Source: Paramecium tetraurelia (Eukaryota > Ciliophora > Oligohymenophorea > Peniculida > Parameciidae). From it: a DNA stretch of 64,000 nucleotides. The position numbers were made by a program, and so were the translations under genes. The notes beneath the pieces are model-generated. The model did no database searches and was not told where the DNA came from. It was given only the letters and a program-made list of their open reading frames with translations. Within the stretch, counting starts at the first letter, position 1; every line of letters begins with the position of its first letter. Location of the stretch: assembly GCF_000165425.1 (NCBI RefSeq), contig NW_001798975.1, forward strand, positions 68,944 through 132,943. The letters run 5' to 3'. Shown in pieces: positions 27,478 through 39,459 of the stretch.

Positions 27478-29128
27478 TCAAAATATTATACCAAGATGAC
27501 TTTATCTGATCCATCCACAACAATTAATCACCCTCTCATAATCCACAATTGGTTATTCCACAAAATATTAAATATTTCTTGGTTCGAAATTATGCTGTTC
27601 TTCATTTATTTTCTCTTAGTTATCTAAAATGGCTTCAATCAATAATTCATCTTCTGTTAATTATTTTCCTTCCATCCTTACCAGATAGTAATTCTCCTCA
27701 ATTTCAGGAAGCTAGCAAATTCCTTTCTTAATTAACTATTATAATAGTTGAATGTATTTACTTCTTCAATTCTTTCCAAATCAAGTTGGAAGTGCGTCTA
27801 ATGTAATTTTTTATAAAATTCTATTGCTTGAAAGTACTTCTTTGCTCTTAATAATTTCTTCACAAATTCTATTAGAACTTCTTTCTCTGCCAAATTCTTA
27901 ATGATTTCATTAACTATATTGTCTTATTCAGGGGTAAACTCTATTTACAATAACTTCAAAATATCGTTTTAATCTATCATTTGCTTGATGAAATATTTTA
28001 AAGCTTATTCTTCTTTCAATTCTGTGACATAAACATACGCTTACAAAGATCGTTTAGATGCAATCAATAATTTTATTATAATGTCGCTGTTACTTAAAGA
28101 ACTCCAATTTATTTTACTGGCTAATAGTAACTCATAAGCATTCTATTCTTAATGCAATTCCATTAATTCTTCAATTACTAATAATTTCCAATTCTCAATT
28201 TCAAAATAATATAACATCATGAGTTTGACAATATTAGGCAATTATTTTTCTTGATCTGTGTCCATTAAGAATAGTGCCTTATAAAGTTGAGCATATTTCC
28301 CTCTTACCATTTCTGATTCTTGGATCTCTTATTCTTGGCTTAATTAAGAAAATTAAATGTATGTTATGATTAATTCTTACTAATAAATTGTTAACTGCGA
28401 CATCAATCTTAATAGTTATTTTTCAGACTTCTCTTTCAACATCTATTGTAATTCTATCTTACAAAGAATCACCTTCTTCAATAACTTATATTGAGGTGCA
28501 TTCAAAAAGTCATAAATCATTCTCCAATTATGTATATAATATTCTTAGTGTCTCAAAACACAATTTATGTCATTTATTCTGCTAAATTTCTATTTTAATA
28601 TTTCAAGGTCTTTTTATACAATATGAGAAAGAGACAATTACTTGACTTCCTTTTTCTTTCGATCTATTTTCAAATGTATTTCATACTTAATACTGAGTTA
28701 AAGAGTTTCACTATGCGATTTGATATTTATTATAAACATAGATTCTACTCTATCATCAAATTCAATAATTCAGTCTGCATATTATATATCACATAAGCCA
28801 CATCATCAAGTGTCTTCAAATAGTAATAACCATTTAATGGTGATTAATCCCGCCTATACACCAATTTTATCAGAATGTCCAAACCAATCTCATATTTAAG
28901 CATAGTAAATAGTAGTTTCTATCTTTCCTTTTGATACTATTATGATGATATCACTTCAGGATTGATGTTCAATTGAATTGCGATCTTATCCAAAACATCT
29001 GGCAGAATCATAAAGTTCATATCAAAAAAGTAATGGTCTTGATTGGATAACAGAGCATGCTCCTCTGCTTTTGATAAATTAAAGTTCCATTCATGTTATA
29101 AATTATTTTAAGGGATTTCTTAATCCAT
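27478..29128 (-). CDS. Alpha-helical protein, unassigned
   Basis: Starts MDQEIPQNNLQHEWNFNLSK and is helical throughout (LYKALFLMDTDQEKQLPNIV, ARYLL-like repeats, FVKKLLRAKKYFQAIEFYKK), in the manner of an alpha-solenoid. One intron of 26 nt (GTAAATACA...TAATAG, near 27734-27759) is clear. Another, near 28730-28770, is needed to leave NLMI and enter ETLQLSIKYEIHLKIDRKKK and may be about 38 nt. The C-terminus has FEPRNIQYFVEQPIVDYERV. I do not recognise the family. The 3' end converges on the gcvH gene, 94 bp away. Confidence 0.6.
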
Positions 29129-29318
29129 TTTATTATTTAATATTTTAATTATTTAAAGACTCAATTATAATTATTAGTAATCATAAATGTGAACTAATAG
29201 ATAATTGTAAGCTTATGTATGATAATATTTGAATTACAAAATACAGATTAAAGTTTAAGATAAATATTAAACTATGTAAGTCAAAAAATAATTATTTGAA
29301 TAAACAATTAAATATCTA

Positions 29319-30491
29319 TCATTCTTTTCTTTTAAACATAGCTACAAAAAATCCATCACTTTCTTTTGGAGGAACACGAACATAATGTTAATTATTATCG
29401 ACTCCACGATATGGCCATTCTGGAAATAAATTTACAGATTCCCATTTTTAATGATGTGCCAAAAAGTTATTAGCAACATCTTCATTCTCTTCTTTATATA
29501 TAGAGCAAGTTGAATAGATGATCAACTTTAATTTCTTAAAAAATGTTAAGTGATGTAACATTTTTTGTTGAAATTATGATAATTAAGTGACCTATTCATT
29601 TTTATTTTCTGGAACCTAAATAGAGTCATCTTTTGAAGCTTCTATCATTCTTAATTAGAGCATGCCACTGCCTGAACAAGATGGATCCAAAAGGGCTATT
29701 TTAACGTTTGGATAATCTTAGGGTTTAATTGTTAAGAAATCAAAATTTAATGGTTCAACATTATCACAATTATATTTGTTTAATCTATTTTTCAATATTT
29801 CAAATCTCTTTTCATCTCTTTCAATTGCATATATTTTACCAGTAATATTATTTTGTTTAGCATAATGTGAAAGTTATATTGTTTTATTACCTGGAGCTGC
29901 ACAACAATCAATAATATCAGCTATTTTATCTTTTATGTTCCTTAACAACAAATAAGCTGGCAATGCACTAGATTTGCTTTGAACTATGTATGTGTTTCCT
30001 TTTAAAAACTCAGGGTTTTTAGATAGGTACTGTGAATAAATGTCATAATCCACTTTGCATAAATTTGGTATGTGCTCATCTGGATCAGATTCAAATGGTA
30101 ATTGCTATAAGGCTCTGATATATATGTATTTTTTCTCTTATTCATAGATCTTGTTTTATTCAAGCAATTATTTTATTAGTACTTTGTGAGTTTTCAGATA
30201 TCTTGCAACTACTCCTCCCATTTTTTTAGCTTTTTTGTTTTATGGATTAAATATATCAAGCATCAAAACAATTAGCAAATTATAATCAAATATGTCGATA
30301 TATTGAATGGACTTAATTTCCTCCACAATTTAATATAATTAGTCGTAATATTGAATAGCCTTACTGATGATTGCATAAGCCTATCTAACAAATGACTGAT
30401 TGGAGGAGCTCTTCAATATTATTGATTTCAAAGTACTTTTTCTATCAAGACATTATTGCAATAGTGCTGCAATTTATGAATATTTTTGCAT
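29319..30491 (-). CDS. NSUN5: rRNA cytosine-5 methyltransferase, NSUN5 type
   Basis: SAM-dependent RNA (C5-cytosine) methyltransferase; the NSUN5/Rcm1 branch methylates large-subunit rRNA. An intact 390-codon frame without introns. Motif I is IIDCCAAPGNKTIQLSHYAK, the ALLDPSCSGSGMLIQ motif carries the DPSCSGSG typical of NSUN5, and the second catalytic Cys is in IIYSTCSIYKEENED. The C-terminus has RVPPKESDGFFVAMFKRKE. The N-terminal ~150 residues include the start MQKYSQIAALLQQCLDRKST and KKMGGVVARYLKTHKVLIKQ. Only 36 bp separate its start from the stop of the PX gene. Confidence 0.92.
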
Positions 30492-30527
30492 AATTAATAT
30501 TTAACATATAATTTTTTAATTGAATAC

Positions 30528-31230
30528 TCATTATTTAGCAGCATTTGACAATACTCCTCTGAAGATTTTAGATCCACCAAAATTAAGTACCTAAATAGTG
30601 TTGCCATTATACAGGTGATTATTATTTGCTCGCCCTTTTCCTTTCATTTCTTTATTAGCTTTTTACAGGCTTATGCTCCATAGATGAGGATCTTTTATCT
30701 TAAGGAGTTGGTGGCAAATTCACAGGATTTGGCACAGGAGTAATAAATTAACCAAGTTGTTATGTTTTTTTTCTTGTTTAATTCTCTGATCTTTTTGCTT
30801 TCTCTTTGTTCTCCTTATTATTTATGATATGAACATACTTTTTATACTCTTATATCACTTTCTTTTAGAGCAACTAACAAAAAGTTTTTGTAAATTAAGG
30901 ATTCTCGAACTGATTTGATTGAGGTCAAATTTTGGAAATAGGAATCAAGAAGTTATCTTCTTTGTTCAATAAGTTAAGTATTAGAGTTGACAGATTTCCA
31001 CCAATAAGATTTTGGGAAGACAGGCAATTCAGTTTTTAATGTTTGAAGGGTTTCATGAAATCTTTTGAGTTCTGAATATCTGTAGTCATTTTCGAATCCT
31101 GAATTTGATTTTTAGTTTTGAAAACTGATTTGATAAGATTGATATCTTACTAAATTCGATATTAGACTGAATCCTCATTTTTCTTGAATTCTGGGACTGT
31201 AATGAGGATGTCTATTTCATTATCTAACAT
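30528..31230 (-). CDS. PX-domain protein (sorting-nexin-like)
   Basis: An N-terminal PX domain is seen: VPEFKKNEDSVQYRIYFQNQ, FENDYRYSELKRFHETLQTL, then ELPVFPKSYWWKSVNSNTQL and IEQRRQLLDSYFQNL. The R-Y-S-E-L, P-x-F-P and I-E-x-R-R motifs fit phosphoinositide binding on endosomes. A basic, Q-rich tail follows (TPVPNPVNLPPTPQDKRSSS) and the end is VLNFGGSKIFRGVLSNAAKQ. Introns: 26 nt (ends AATCAG) after EDSVQYRIY, 25 nt (ends AATAAG) and 22 nt (ends ATTTAG). No BAR domain is present. Confidence 0.8.
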
Positions 31231-31435
31231 AAACCTATTGTTTAAAATCACAATATATAAAATTTAATTTGTTTAATTCAATTGTAAAATCTATTTTGAA
31301 ATTCAACAAATGTAAATTTATTATTCAGACTTTTATATAGATAATTATTCATTTCCATATAAATATTGAGAAATTAAGAACTAATAAGTAGTTTGAGTAT
31401 TATAATTTATAAACAAAATTGTGATTCATTTTTAA

Positions 31436-32375
31436 TTTTTTTAATTAGATTCTTCTTGTTATTATTATAATAACTATTTTAAAAATTTAACTTCCTCTTT
31501 TAAACTATTTTTTTACTACTTCCACAGAGTTTCCTTGGTTTGGTATGAAGTTAAAATCTTTGTGGTTTTTAAATATAATTCTTAGAGAAGGTTGCTATAA
31601 TTCGGTTAGAGTGATTATGACATCCTTTTGTTTTACGCTGAATGCAATTTATTTTCGCTTACTTTTATTTCTTCTTGATTTCGATCAGTACCGTTCTCTA
31701 ATATAAATTAATCTCATACGTCTTTTATGGCTTTGTTGTTGTATATACTATCGTAAGACTTCGTTTAATGATCCAAATACATTCTTATGAGTTTATTTTT
31801 GATGAGTGCTAGTAAAAAAGCCTGAAGGATAAATGTAATGATATACCTGATCCAATTTTATTGATATTGTTTGGACTCTTTTAAAGACTTTTCGATGTAG
31901 TAACTTTTTTTTATTAAGCATTATCATCATCTTAAACAATATCGCCTAGTTGCGGAGGTCTTTTTTTTTTATAATCAATTTTTGCACTCTATTCTTTTTA
32001 AGGTGCATTCGTTTAAGGTTAAAGCAGTTAATTTAATGAATCTCCATTTCTTTTTATGGTATTTTCTTTTACATTTTGATTTTATTTTAAAACATTAATT
32101 AACTCATTTTTCACATTTCCTTAAGGTTTGCCATTTACTGACCCTTTACTTATACTATGTCTTAAAAGGGATTCTATTCCTTCTTGAGGACTCATAAATT
32201 TTTATTTTAGCCTATTGTTGATGCCATCTTATTGACAACTACTCTAACACTACTAGGATTTCTAATTGCTTTTAGAGTCTGAGTGCTCCTGATTGCGGAT
32301 TTCGTGAGGGTGAATGGGTGAATTAACAGATAATAGTTTCTGTAAAGCTGTTATTGCTTTAGGTGTTATTTACAT
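31436..32375 (-). CDS. Unassigned protein with very short intron
   Basis: Starts MQITPKAITALQKLLSVNSP; the first 150 residues are low-complexity and basic. A 25-nt intron (ends TTCAG) and an 18-nt intron (31674-31691, GTACTGATCGAAATCAAG, containing the in-frame TGA) lead into IAFSVKQKDVIITLTELQQP then SLRIIFKNHKDFNFIPNQGN. The end is uncertain: one frame stops at 31349, while another with a coiled-coil look (SLKEEVKFLKQLLQQQQEES) stops at 31436. No family was recognised. Confidence 0.5.
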
Positions 32376-32731
32376 AAATAAATATTATTTCCTATATTAG
32401 AATAAAATTAAAACAAATAATAACGAATAATATTATAATTAAAATTTATATATAAATATCCTTTATAATTATCTGCTTATCTGGCTTAGTCAATTTTTTG
32501 TTTAACCGAATGATTATACCTACATCCATTGTTATTATTAACTTGATTGAATTTACTACTCAAATTAACTAAATGAGAAAATATTATATAAAAATATTTT
32601 TAGCATATTATGTTGCACTCAAAATCTGAAGATATAAACTTCAGTGAAACTTATAGCAAATCAAATACAAATTTCCTTAAATCAAATATATTTAATTATC
32701 ACACTTTAAATATAGAAATTATACAATCACA
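32376..32731. other. A+T-rich spacer
   Basis: 356 bp upstream of the 31436-32375 gene and downstream of the GRASP gene stop. Nothing coding or structured was recognised. Confidence 0.4.
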
Positions 32732-34186
32732 TCAATAAATATTTACATAATATTTTGGTACTTCAAATTAGATGTCAAATAATAGAGTTTTATCCACTAC
32801 ATACTTTTTGTCTCTCTTTGGGGATTGAAATACCAATTAGTTAGCATATTTCACAACAACTTGTTTAGAATCATTCTCATATTAAGAGCCATCTGCCTAA
32901 GGTTAAGCTTTTACATACAATTTTAATATACCTATAATCTCGCTTTTATTCTCCTCCAAATTGGAATTGTTTAATTAATCATTTTGTTATTATAAGGAAC
33001 TATCTTCATTATTAATTTATTTGACTTCAAATTCTTATTTTACATCTATATCACCATCCTATTGTTATTATCCTAAATTAGAATGAGTTTCAGATTATGG
33101 AATATCAGATTAAATCTATTCATTATGTTATTGTTATTATTATTGATTATCCAAACCAGCTACAGTACTGTTGTCTTGAACAATTTATTACTTTTATATT
33201 TCAACTTAATTGATTATTTATTGTTATTCAAAATTAGAAATTTCTTCATTTTAATACTAGAAGTCTGGTTTGCAATTTAATTTAGATTCGCTAACTATGA
33301 ATGATATATAAAATAAAGTACTTTATGTATTCGATAAACTTTAAGATTTATCAATGGAATGTTCTTGTGGATCATTAATATTTTCCAATTGGATTTATTA
33401 TTTGAACTCCGCTTATAAATTCTCTTAATTGTTTATCAAAATATCCTAATTTTCAATTTATTAAAATTAATTTGATTCATTACTAAGTTATTATTAGAAG
33501 TCTTCATTTTTTGTCACTTCCTTGGATTCATCACTATCTAAGGATTTAATCAATTGAGAAAAGTTAAAAGAATGCATAGCTCCAGAGGCAAATTCACATC
33601 CTATAGCTCCTGGTCCGCCCCAATTATACTTTGGGTCTAACACTACAACTCTGGGTGACATTTTAGTTAATGGTGAAAATATGCAGAGCTTAATCATGGG
33701 ATATAATGATTACTTCAATTGATTATTTCGAATATGCCTATCCTGTTACGATATCTGAGAATTCATCAATAGTTTGATACCGATGAGATTTGACTCCTAG
33801 GAGATAATCTTAATTGCTTTTGAGCCCACTTGATTCTGCAGGACTACCTTTCAATACTTTGGTGATGTGGAGAATCAATGGATTTATAGATTCGTATCTG
33901 ATCAAAAGACCCAAATTCATTGTGGATCGCGGCTCTGAGATGTAGATTTTTCTGGTCTCCAATGAAAAGATATTAAAAATAGACAACTCAATGGGTTCAT
34001 CACTTTCCAACAATTTGATAGCGTTCACTTGGGAATCAGACTTGATTTGGATGATATAATCTAGAAAGATTTCCAAATCTAACATAATGTGAGAGCAATA
34101 CTGAGGTTGGATCCAAAGGAATTGGGTTCTATGGATATGATTCTGTATCCATAGCCATTTCCAATTTACGTGGAATTATTGCCCAT
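32732..34186 (-). CDS. GRASP-type Golgi reassembly/stacking protein
   Basis: Membrane tether of the Golgi and of unconventional secretion. The start MGNNSTQIGNGYGYRIISIE has the N-terminal Gly used for myristoylation. The first GRASP-PDZ includes NLEIFLDYIIQIKSDSQVNA and MNLGLLIRYESINPLILHIT; the second has KGSPAESSGLKSNQDYLLGV, then LDPKYNWGGPGAIGCEFASG, which is the family's WGG-x-G-x-x-G-C motif. The tail of ~250 residues is Q/N/E-rich, as GRASP tails are low-complexity. Introns: 23 nt after FGSNL, 25 nt before LCIFSPLTK and probably 27 nt near 33276-33302. Confidence 0.87.
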
Positions 34187-34192
34187 TTATAA

Positions 34193-34212
34193 TAATATAT
34201 ATATATATATAT
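34193..34212. repeat. (TA)n microsatellite filling an intergenic spacer
   Basis: About ten TA units make up most of the 29 bp between the stop of the Tctex1 gene (34216) and the start of the GRASP gene (34186), both on the minus strand. It must therefore coincide with the terminator of one gene and the promoter region of the next. Confidence 0.9.
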
Positions 34213-34215
34213 GTG

Positions 34216-34560
34216 TCATAGGGCACAAGCAAATACATTAACTATGCCTATAATTGCTTCAGTTTCATGTTTTATGGTGAGTGATCCATCAGTATCGTTA
34301 TCCCAAAAGCAGGACCCTGAAATGTTGAGACCACACTCAGCCTTCTACATTAGGAGACAGTTAACAATGAATTTGAAATTTTTGTTTTGAGTTGTTAAAT
34401 GTTTCAAAATTGAATCACAGATTTTATTGCTCTTAAGCTAGGCATCATTGTGATCATAGGTTATTTTATCCAATTCTTTTTACAATGTGGATTAAACAAA
34501 CTTCTAGACATCATTTTTTAGAGGACCATTGAAACTAGTTACGATTGCTAATGAATCCAT
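34216..34560 (-). CDS. DYNLT: Dynein light chain, Tctex1/DYNLT type
   Basis: Intronless, 114 residues, the normal family length. Starts MDSLAIVTSFNGPLKNDVQK; the C-terminal half reads NFKFIVNCLLMQKAECGLNI, SGSCFWDNDTDGSLTIKHE and ends IVNVFACAL. The S-S/G-S-C-F-W-D-x-x-x-D-G-S motif and the beta-strand ending are diagnostic of Tctex1 light chains. These bind dynein intermediate chains and cargo, in cytoplasmic and ciliary dyneins. Confidence 0.93.
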
Positions 34561-34596
34561 TTATATATTTTTAATTTAAATTATATTAATATATAA

Positions 34597-36458
34597 TCAG
34601 TATGATGATTTAATTTAGAACTTATATACACTTCCTTAATGTTTTTTTTTGGTGAATAATTATGAGTTAGATATAGGAGTAAAATCCATTTTGACATTGT
34701 GAATGTTCTCAACATTCGTAGGATGATGTTCAGGTTTGGTAGTTTTAGATTAAGTAAACTAAGGCTTATTGATTTCAATGGTGGGTTAGACATTAATCGA
34801 AAGTTTTTTGAGTTTGCTCTACATGATCTTAGCATAGGATAAGGAATTTAAGTTGGATTGACTTTAAGATCTAGTTTGTCCTTGAGTCTTAATGCTGGAT
34901 CTGAGACTAAATTGCAAGTCCTTGCTTCTCAGATCACTTTCAGATTACTGTTGTAGTCTGTTTCGTTGATTCCTGGTCTCTGACCTGATGAGATTCATTT
35001 CATTTACATATGGATCACTTCTGAAAGGAACTAAGAAAGAGTACTTATCCGCTTGGATAGACTCAATATTTTCAATGCTCTACTTAAGGTTTTCTATTTC
35101 ATGATAATAAATAGCCTTCTGTGCTTATTCAACTGTTTTTTCCATTTTCTTTCTCAATTTGTCAATTTATTATTCAACTTTAATTTTCTTATAATAGGAT
35201 GATTTGATTTAATCTAGATCAAATTGATAGGTGTCGTCTCCTGTTCTTTCAGTCAAATCTGGATTCTGGTTGGTTCTCTATCCAAGATGACTCTGGATCT
35301 AGAATTTCACATTTTCATATTTAAGGAAATCGTCAATAGAGGAATAAAGTTGAAAATAATCTAATAGTTATCTATATTTGATCCTGTAGTAAGTAGAATC
35401 AGTTTTGGCCTTTGCAGTAGTAATTCTGTAGTTGAGTTGCTTGAAGTGTTCGTAGTCTCCAAAAAACTAGCCAGAATTGATTATGGCCATAATAGTGGGT
35501 TTAGGGACGAAGTTGTGATGATTAGACACTTAATCTCCATTAGGAGTTGACCATTAGACAACTTCAATTTCCCCATTGATTACTAGATAAATGTATTCAT
35601 CAGGTTTGCCTTTTTAAAAAACAAATTGTCCAACTTTTTTGTTTTAAACTTCAAGACTTTGCAATAGAACCAATTGATTCTAGCGTTGCCACACACTAAA
35701 GATAGGTATTTTAGAAATAAAGGCTATTTTCTGATTTGTTAATTCATGTTAGAATGCTCCAAGTATTCTTTGATAGAGATCATATGTGATGACGGCTAGA
35801 ATGACTTCAGTTTTAGCAGCAACAGTGGCTGTTCTAGTAACTTTCTGTTCAATTGCTATTTCTCCAAATTGATCGCCCTCTATTTTGGTTGCAACCTAGG
35901 CGTAATCGACAAAAACATATTTGACCCATTCTTCAAAAGAACTACTATAGAATGAGTTATACTTGAATTTTTGTTTCTTTTGAGGGGGATTTTCGGAAGT
36001 GTTTTTGGTTTTTGGGATTAAGATTACCAATTCGCCTTGGAGGACAAAATACATTCTTCTCCCAGGATCACCATGTCTGAATATGATTTTGGTGCTATCA
36101 TACCATTCTAGAGTCATTTCTCTGAATAGGGATTTGCAACTTTCGTGATCCAACTTCTCTTTGAATTTACTAATCTAATATAATTATATTTGTACCTGTA
36201 ATAGGGGAAGTTCTCCTCGAAGTAGGTTTTGACTGCTTCCAGTTATTCGTCCGTTCTATTTTGGGAGTATTGTTTCAAAATGTAAATAGTCCTTTGTAAT
36301 TGTATTGTTTTAGTGTGCGAACTATCTCTTTGCCAAAGTGTTGCTGCCTTCTCCAAAATGCTCATGTGTCTACGTTCATTCTCTTCTTTTTGTTTGGCTG
36401 ACAACACTATCTATTAGAATGTGTTCGTAACTCCTTTTAATGTTGTGCTGCTTTTCAT
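34597..36458 (-). CDS. Protein with two cyclic-nucleotide-binding domains
   Basis: Domain A (residues ~100-240) has IIFRHGDPGRRMYFVLQGEL and the phosphate-binding cassette GDQFGEIAIEQKVTRTATVA. Domain B has VFQKGKPDEYIYLVINGEIE, but in the cassette position GQFFGDYEHFKQLNYRITTA lacks the Arg-Thr-Ala pattern, so it probably binds nucleotide poorly. The C-terminus is a charged coiled coil (KKIKVEQQIDKLRKKMEKTV) and a Q/S-rich tail. One 21-nt intron (GTACAAATAT...TTAG, near 36174-36194). No kinase domain or dimerisation helix of PKA-R is seen. A cAMP/cGMP sensor in cilia or cytoplasm is likely by family. Confidence 0.85.
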
Positions 36459-36471
36459 ATAAAATTTAATT

Positions 36472-37365
36472 ATGTTTCTAACCAGACTCAGGAATCTGTA
36501 CAAGTTCTCATCTGCCATAGATCCATATTAAGTGTTGGGAGTTGATAAATTCACTCCATTCCCAGATATCAAGAAGGCCTATTATAAAATGGCAGCTCAG
36601 TACCATCCAGACATTAATAAAACACCTGTGTTAAGATCATTAAATATATGTAGTCTGCCTAAAAACAATTCATTCTAATTAAGGAATCCTTTGAGAAGAT
36701 TAAAGTAATGAAAGGAGAAGCAGTCCAAATGAATTCAGAAGGTTCTGCCAAAAAGGAGAATGAATATGAATCCGTTCGCAAGAATTACAAGGACTACGAT
36801 GAAAACTTTGGAGAGTCCAATGAACAAAAGGACTATAAGGAATTCTATCATCAAGCTGAAGATCTGAAAGGCCAAGAATACGATCATCTTAAAAAGTCCT
36901 TTTAGACCATTCATGAAGTCAAAGACATCAAATTCAAACCCATCGATATGAAAATGCCTGATCCCTCCAAAAGATTTCATCTGGGTCAAGTTATGCATTT
37001 GAAGGTTTTCTCAGATGGTTCCAATCTGTACATTATTACAATCTGTGTTGGCATGTTTATACTCTTTTTTGTTATGTACTTCTACTCATTATTATTATAG
37101 TAATTCGGTGTTTCAAATACAAACCAAAAGAAAGACTAATTCCTAATTGTACAATTTGTTGAATCAACAGGTCATCAAGGAAGATTTGGATGAAGAGTAG
37201 CTTTTGCAACAAGTCACCACTCAAATTGAGAAGACTGAAGAATTTAAATAATTTAGAACTGAGAAACTTGAGAAATAGGAGAAGTCTACTCAAAGGAGAA
37301 GATAGATTGTTCCTGAAATCCAAACTTTTGTATCGGCAACTGATCTTAAAGATAGTGTGCTTTGA
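36472..37365 (+). CDS. Membrane-anchored DnaJ (Hsp40) protein, probably mitochondrial
   Basis: [14 protein letters not shown] is a likely mitochondrial presequence. The J domain follows at once: [36 protein letters not shown] with the HPD motif that stimulates Hsp70. A charged region, one transmembrane helix ([20 protein letters not shown]) and a charged coiled coil ([20 protein letters not shown]) come after. Introns: 26 nt near 36629-36654 (GTGTTA...TGTAG) and 22 nt near 37159-37180 (ends CAACAG). No zinc-finger or C-terminal substrate domains. Start codon is 13 bp from the divergent cNMP gene. Confidence 0.85.
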
Positions 37366-37392
37366 AATTAAATATATAAAATATTAAATTTT

Positions 37393-39348
37393 ATGTCATC
37401 TCGTAATAATTCTTGCGATACTGCAGTTGGATTATAATCAAGTATTCTATTATTAATTTACATGAGAACTTATTGCATTGAAAGCAGAATTGAAAAAGGC
37501 CTAAAGTGTAATCGTCTAATAGTAACATATGTTACAAGTCTAAAAATAATTGATGGATCGAAAACAATCTATAGACAAAGTCAAACAGAAACTGATGAAT
37601 AATTTAAATCTTGAGAACCAATCCTTAGTAAATATACCAAATATAATCAGCGAAATCAAGTGAGCAAATTCGAAAAATTATTTCAAGATAAGAACTAAGA
37701 ACTTGAAAAACTAACTTTAATTAATAAAAATTTGACAGCAGCCAATAATTAACTTCTAGCTGAAATGGCCAAACAATTAAGTGGACCAACTTCAGAAGAA
37801 AAAGAAATCAGAATTTAATAAATCAAAAGATTATCTATCATTGATACTAAACCTCCTCCTCCTCCCCCTTTACCATTGCCACAAAAACAAGGTAATCTAA
37901 AATAAGAATAGTAACGTAAAAAACCAAAAAGATAATTGAAATAATTACATTGGGAAGCTGTTTTAATGCAAAAAATAGAGTAGAGTTTTTGGAATGATGC
38001 TGATGATTTAACTATTAAAGTAGATTTTGAATAGTTAGAAGAATTGTTTTATCAACAAGTTAATGCTCCATAACAATAATAAATCCCAGCATAGGTATCA
38101 ATACCAACCTTAAATTAACACATTCAAATTTTGAATCAAGAAAGATCGGTATGAATTTATCTCAAATATTAGAGAAGTGTCGAATTGGTAATAGCAAAAT
38201 ACAGACTTACTAGTCAATTAGTAATATAAGCTGTAAGCAATATAGATCTTAAGTTTTTGGATGGAGAGAAGATTGAGGCTTTGATGAAGTGTTTGCCGCA
38301 AGGAAAAGAAATAGAATAATTGGAAAAAGTGAAATCTTTGAGAGATAGTCAACAAATAAAGCTGAACATTCCTGAGAAATTCTTAGTTGAATTATACGAT
38401 ATGCCATTTTTTGAAGAAAGACTATGTTCCATTAATTTCAAAATGGGTTTCATAGAAATTAAGAAATCAATTGATAGTAAAATGTAATTGGTTAAGAATA
38501 CATGTTAATAATTATTATAATGTAAATATTTGGAGAAGTTCCTATTATGTTGTTTAGCAGTTGGAAACTATTTAAATATTAACACTCCAAAAGGAAGTAT
38601 TTGATATCATTAATTATATATAAGTAATAAAAGGATTTAAATTAGAATCAATTGAAAAATTCAATTTGATAAAAGGAAACGACAGAGAAACATCTTTGAT
38701 AATTTATACCATTACAGTAGCTGAATAGGAAAATATTCCAGTTTTTAAGTTTGAAGAAAATGAAGATTAATTGTTGAATACTTAATTGATGAATTTGATT
38801 GGAGAAACATCTAAATTCTCACTAATTTAAATATTCAATAATGAAATCAATCAGATTAAAATTGGTCTGAAGCATTTAGAGAAGATGCTCACCATTAATG
38901 ACTAGAATATCAATGAGGCCTACCAAACATTTTAGCAGGAAGTATTGGATTATTACAAAGTGATTGAAAATGAATATTTGGATTTATAAAAGTCATATGA
39001 AAAGTTATGTGATCACTATGGAGAGAACTATTAAAACTATGAATCTGAGAAAGTGTTCTAAAAGTTCAATCAACTGTTTATCCTAGTAAAAAAGGCAAAA
39101 ATGCAATCAATCTAGATGAAATTATCTCAAGTGAATGAAGGTAGAATTAAGGAAACCTAAACTCAATTAACTAGAGTCAGATAAAGCAGTAATAGAATAT
39201 ATTGATATTCTTAGTTATGATCGAAGAGTAAGAGCAAACCAATTCGGTTAAGAAACAAATTGAATAAGCCAGAAAATTGCCATTGCATGAATTGTTGAAA
39301 TTGAAGAGTAAGTTCAAAGCCAAAACGAATGGGAAAAAATAGGAATGA
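37393..39348 (+). CDS. Formin (FH1-FH2)
   Basis: Nucleates and elongates unbranched actin filaments. A coiled coil (KAELKKAQSVIVQQQHMLQV) precedes a minimal FH1, DTKPPPPPPLPLPQKQ. The FH2 domain starts KRQLKQLHWEAVLMQKIEQS with the conserved LHWEA, and contains the knob-post segment LLCCLAVGNYLNINTPKG then VIKGFKLESIEKFNLIKGND. The end has a basic DAD-like tail (LPLHELLKLKSKFKAKTNGK). Introns: near 37437 (25 nt, ends GAG), 37632 (23 nt), 38149 (24 nt), 38600 (28 nt, ends AAG) and 39190 (26 nt). No GTPase-binding domain is visible. Confidence 0.9.
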
Positions 39349-39459
39349 AGACTGTATTAATTATCTCAAATGTTATTGGATATATATGTTAAATAAACAA
39401 TTATTAAAATATTCGTTGTATGTTTAAATTCAAATTAAATAAATATTAAATAAAAAAGG

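Noticed and set aside
36735-36998. Minus-strand membrane-like ORF of 87 codons
   Set aside because: Antisense shadow of the DnaJ gene, whose J domain and transmembrane helix are clear on the plus strand.
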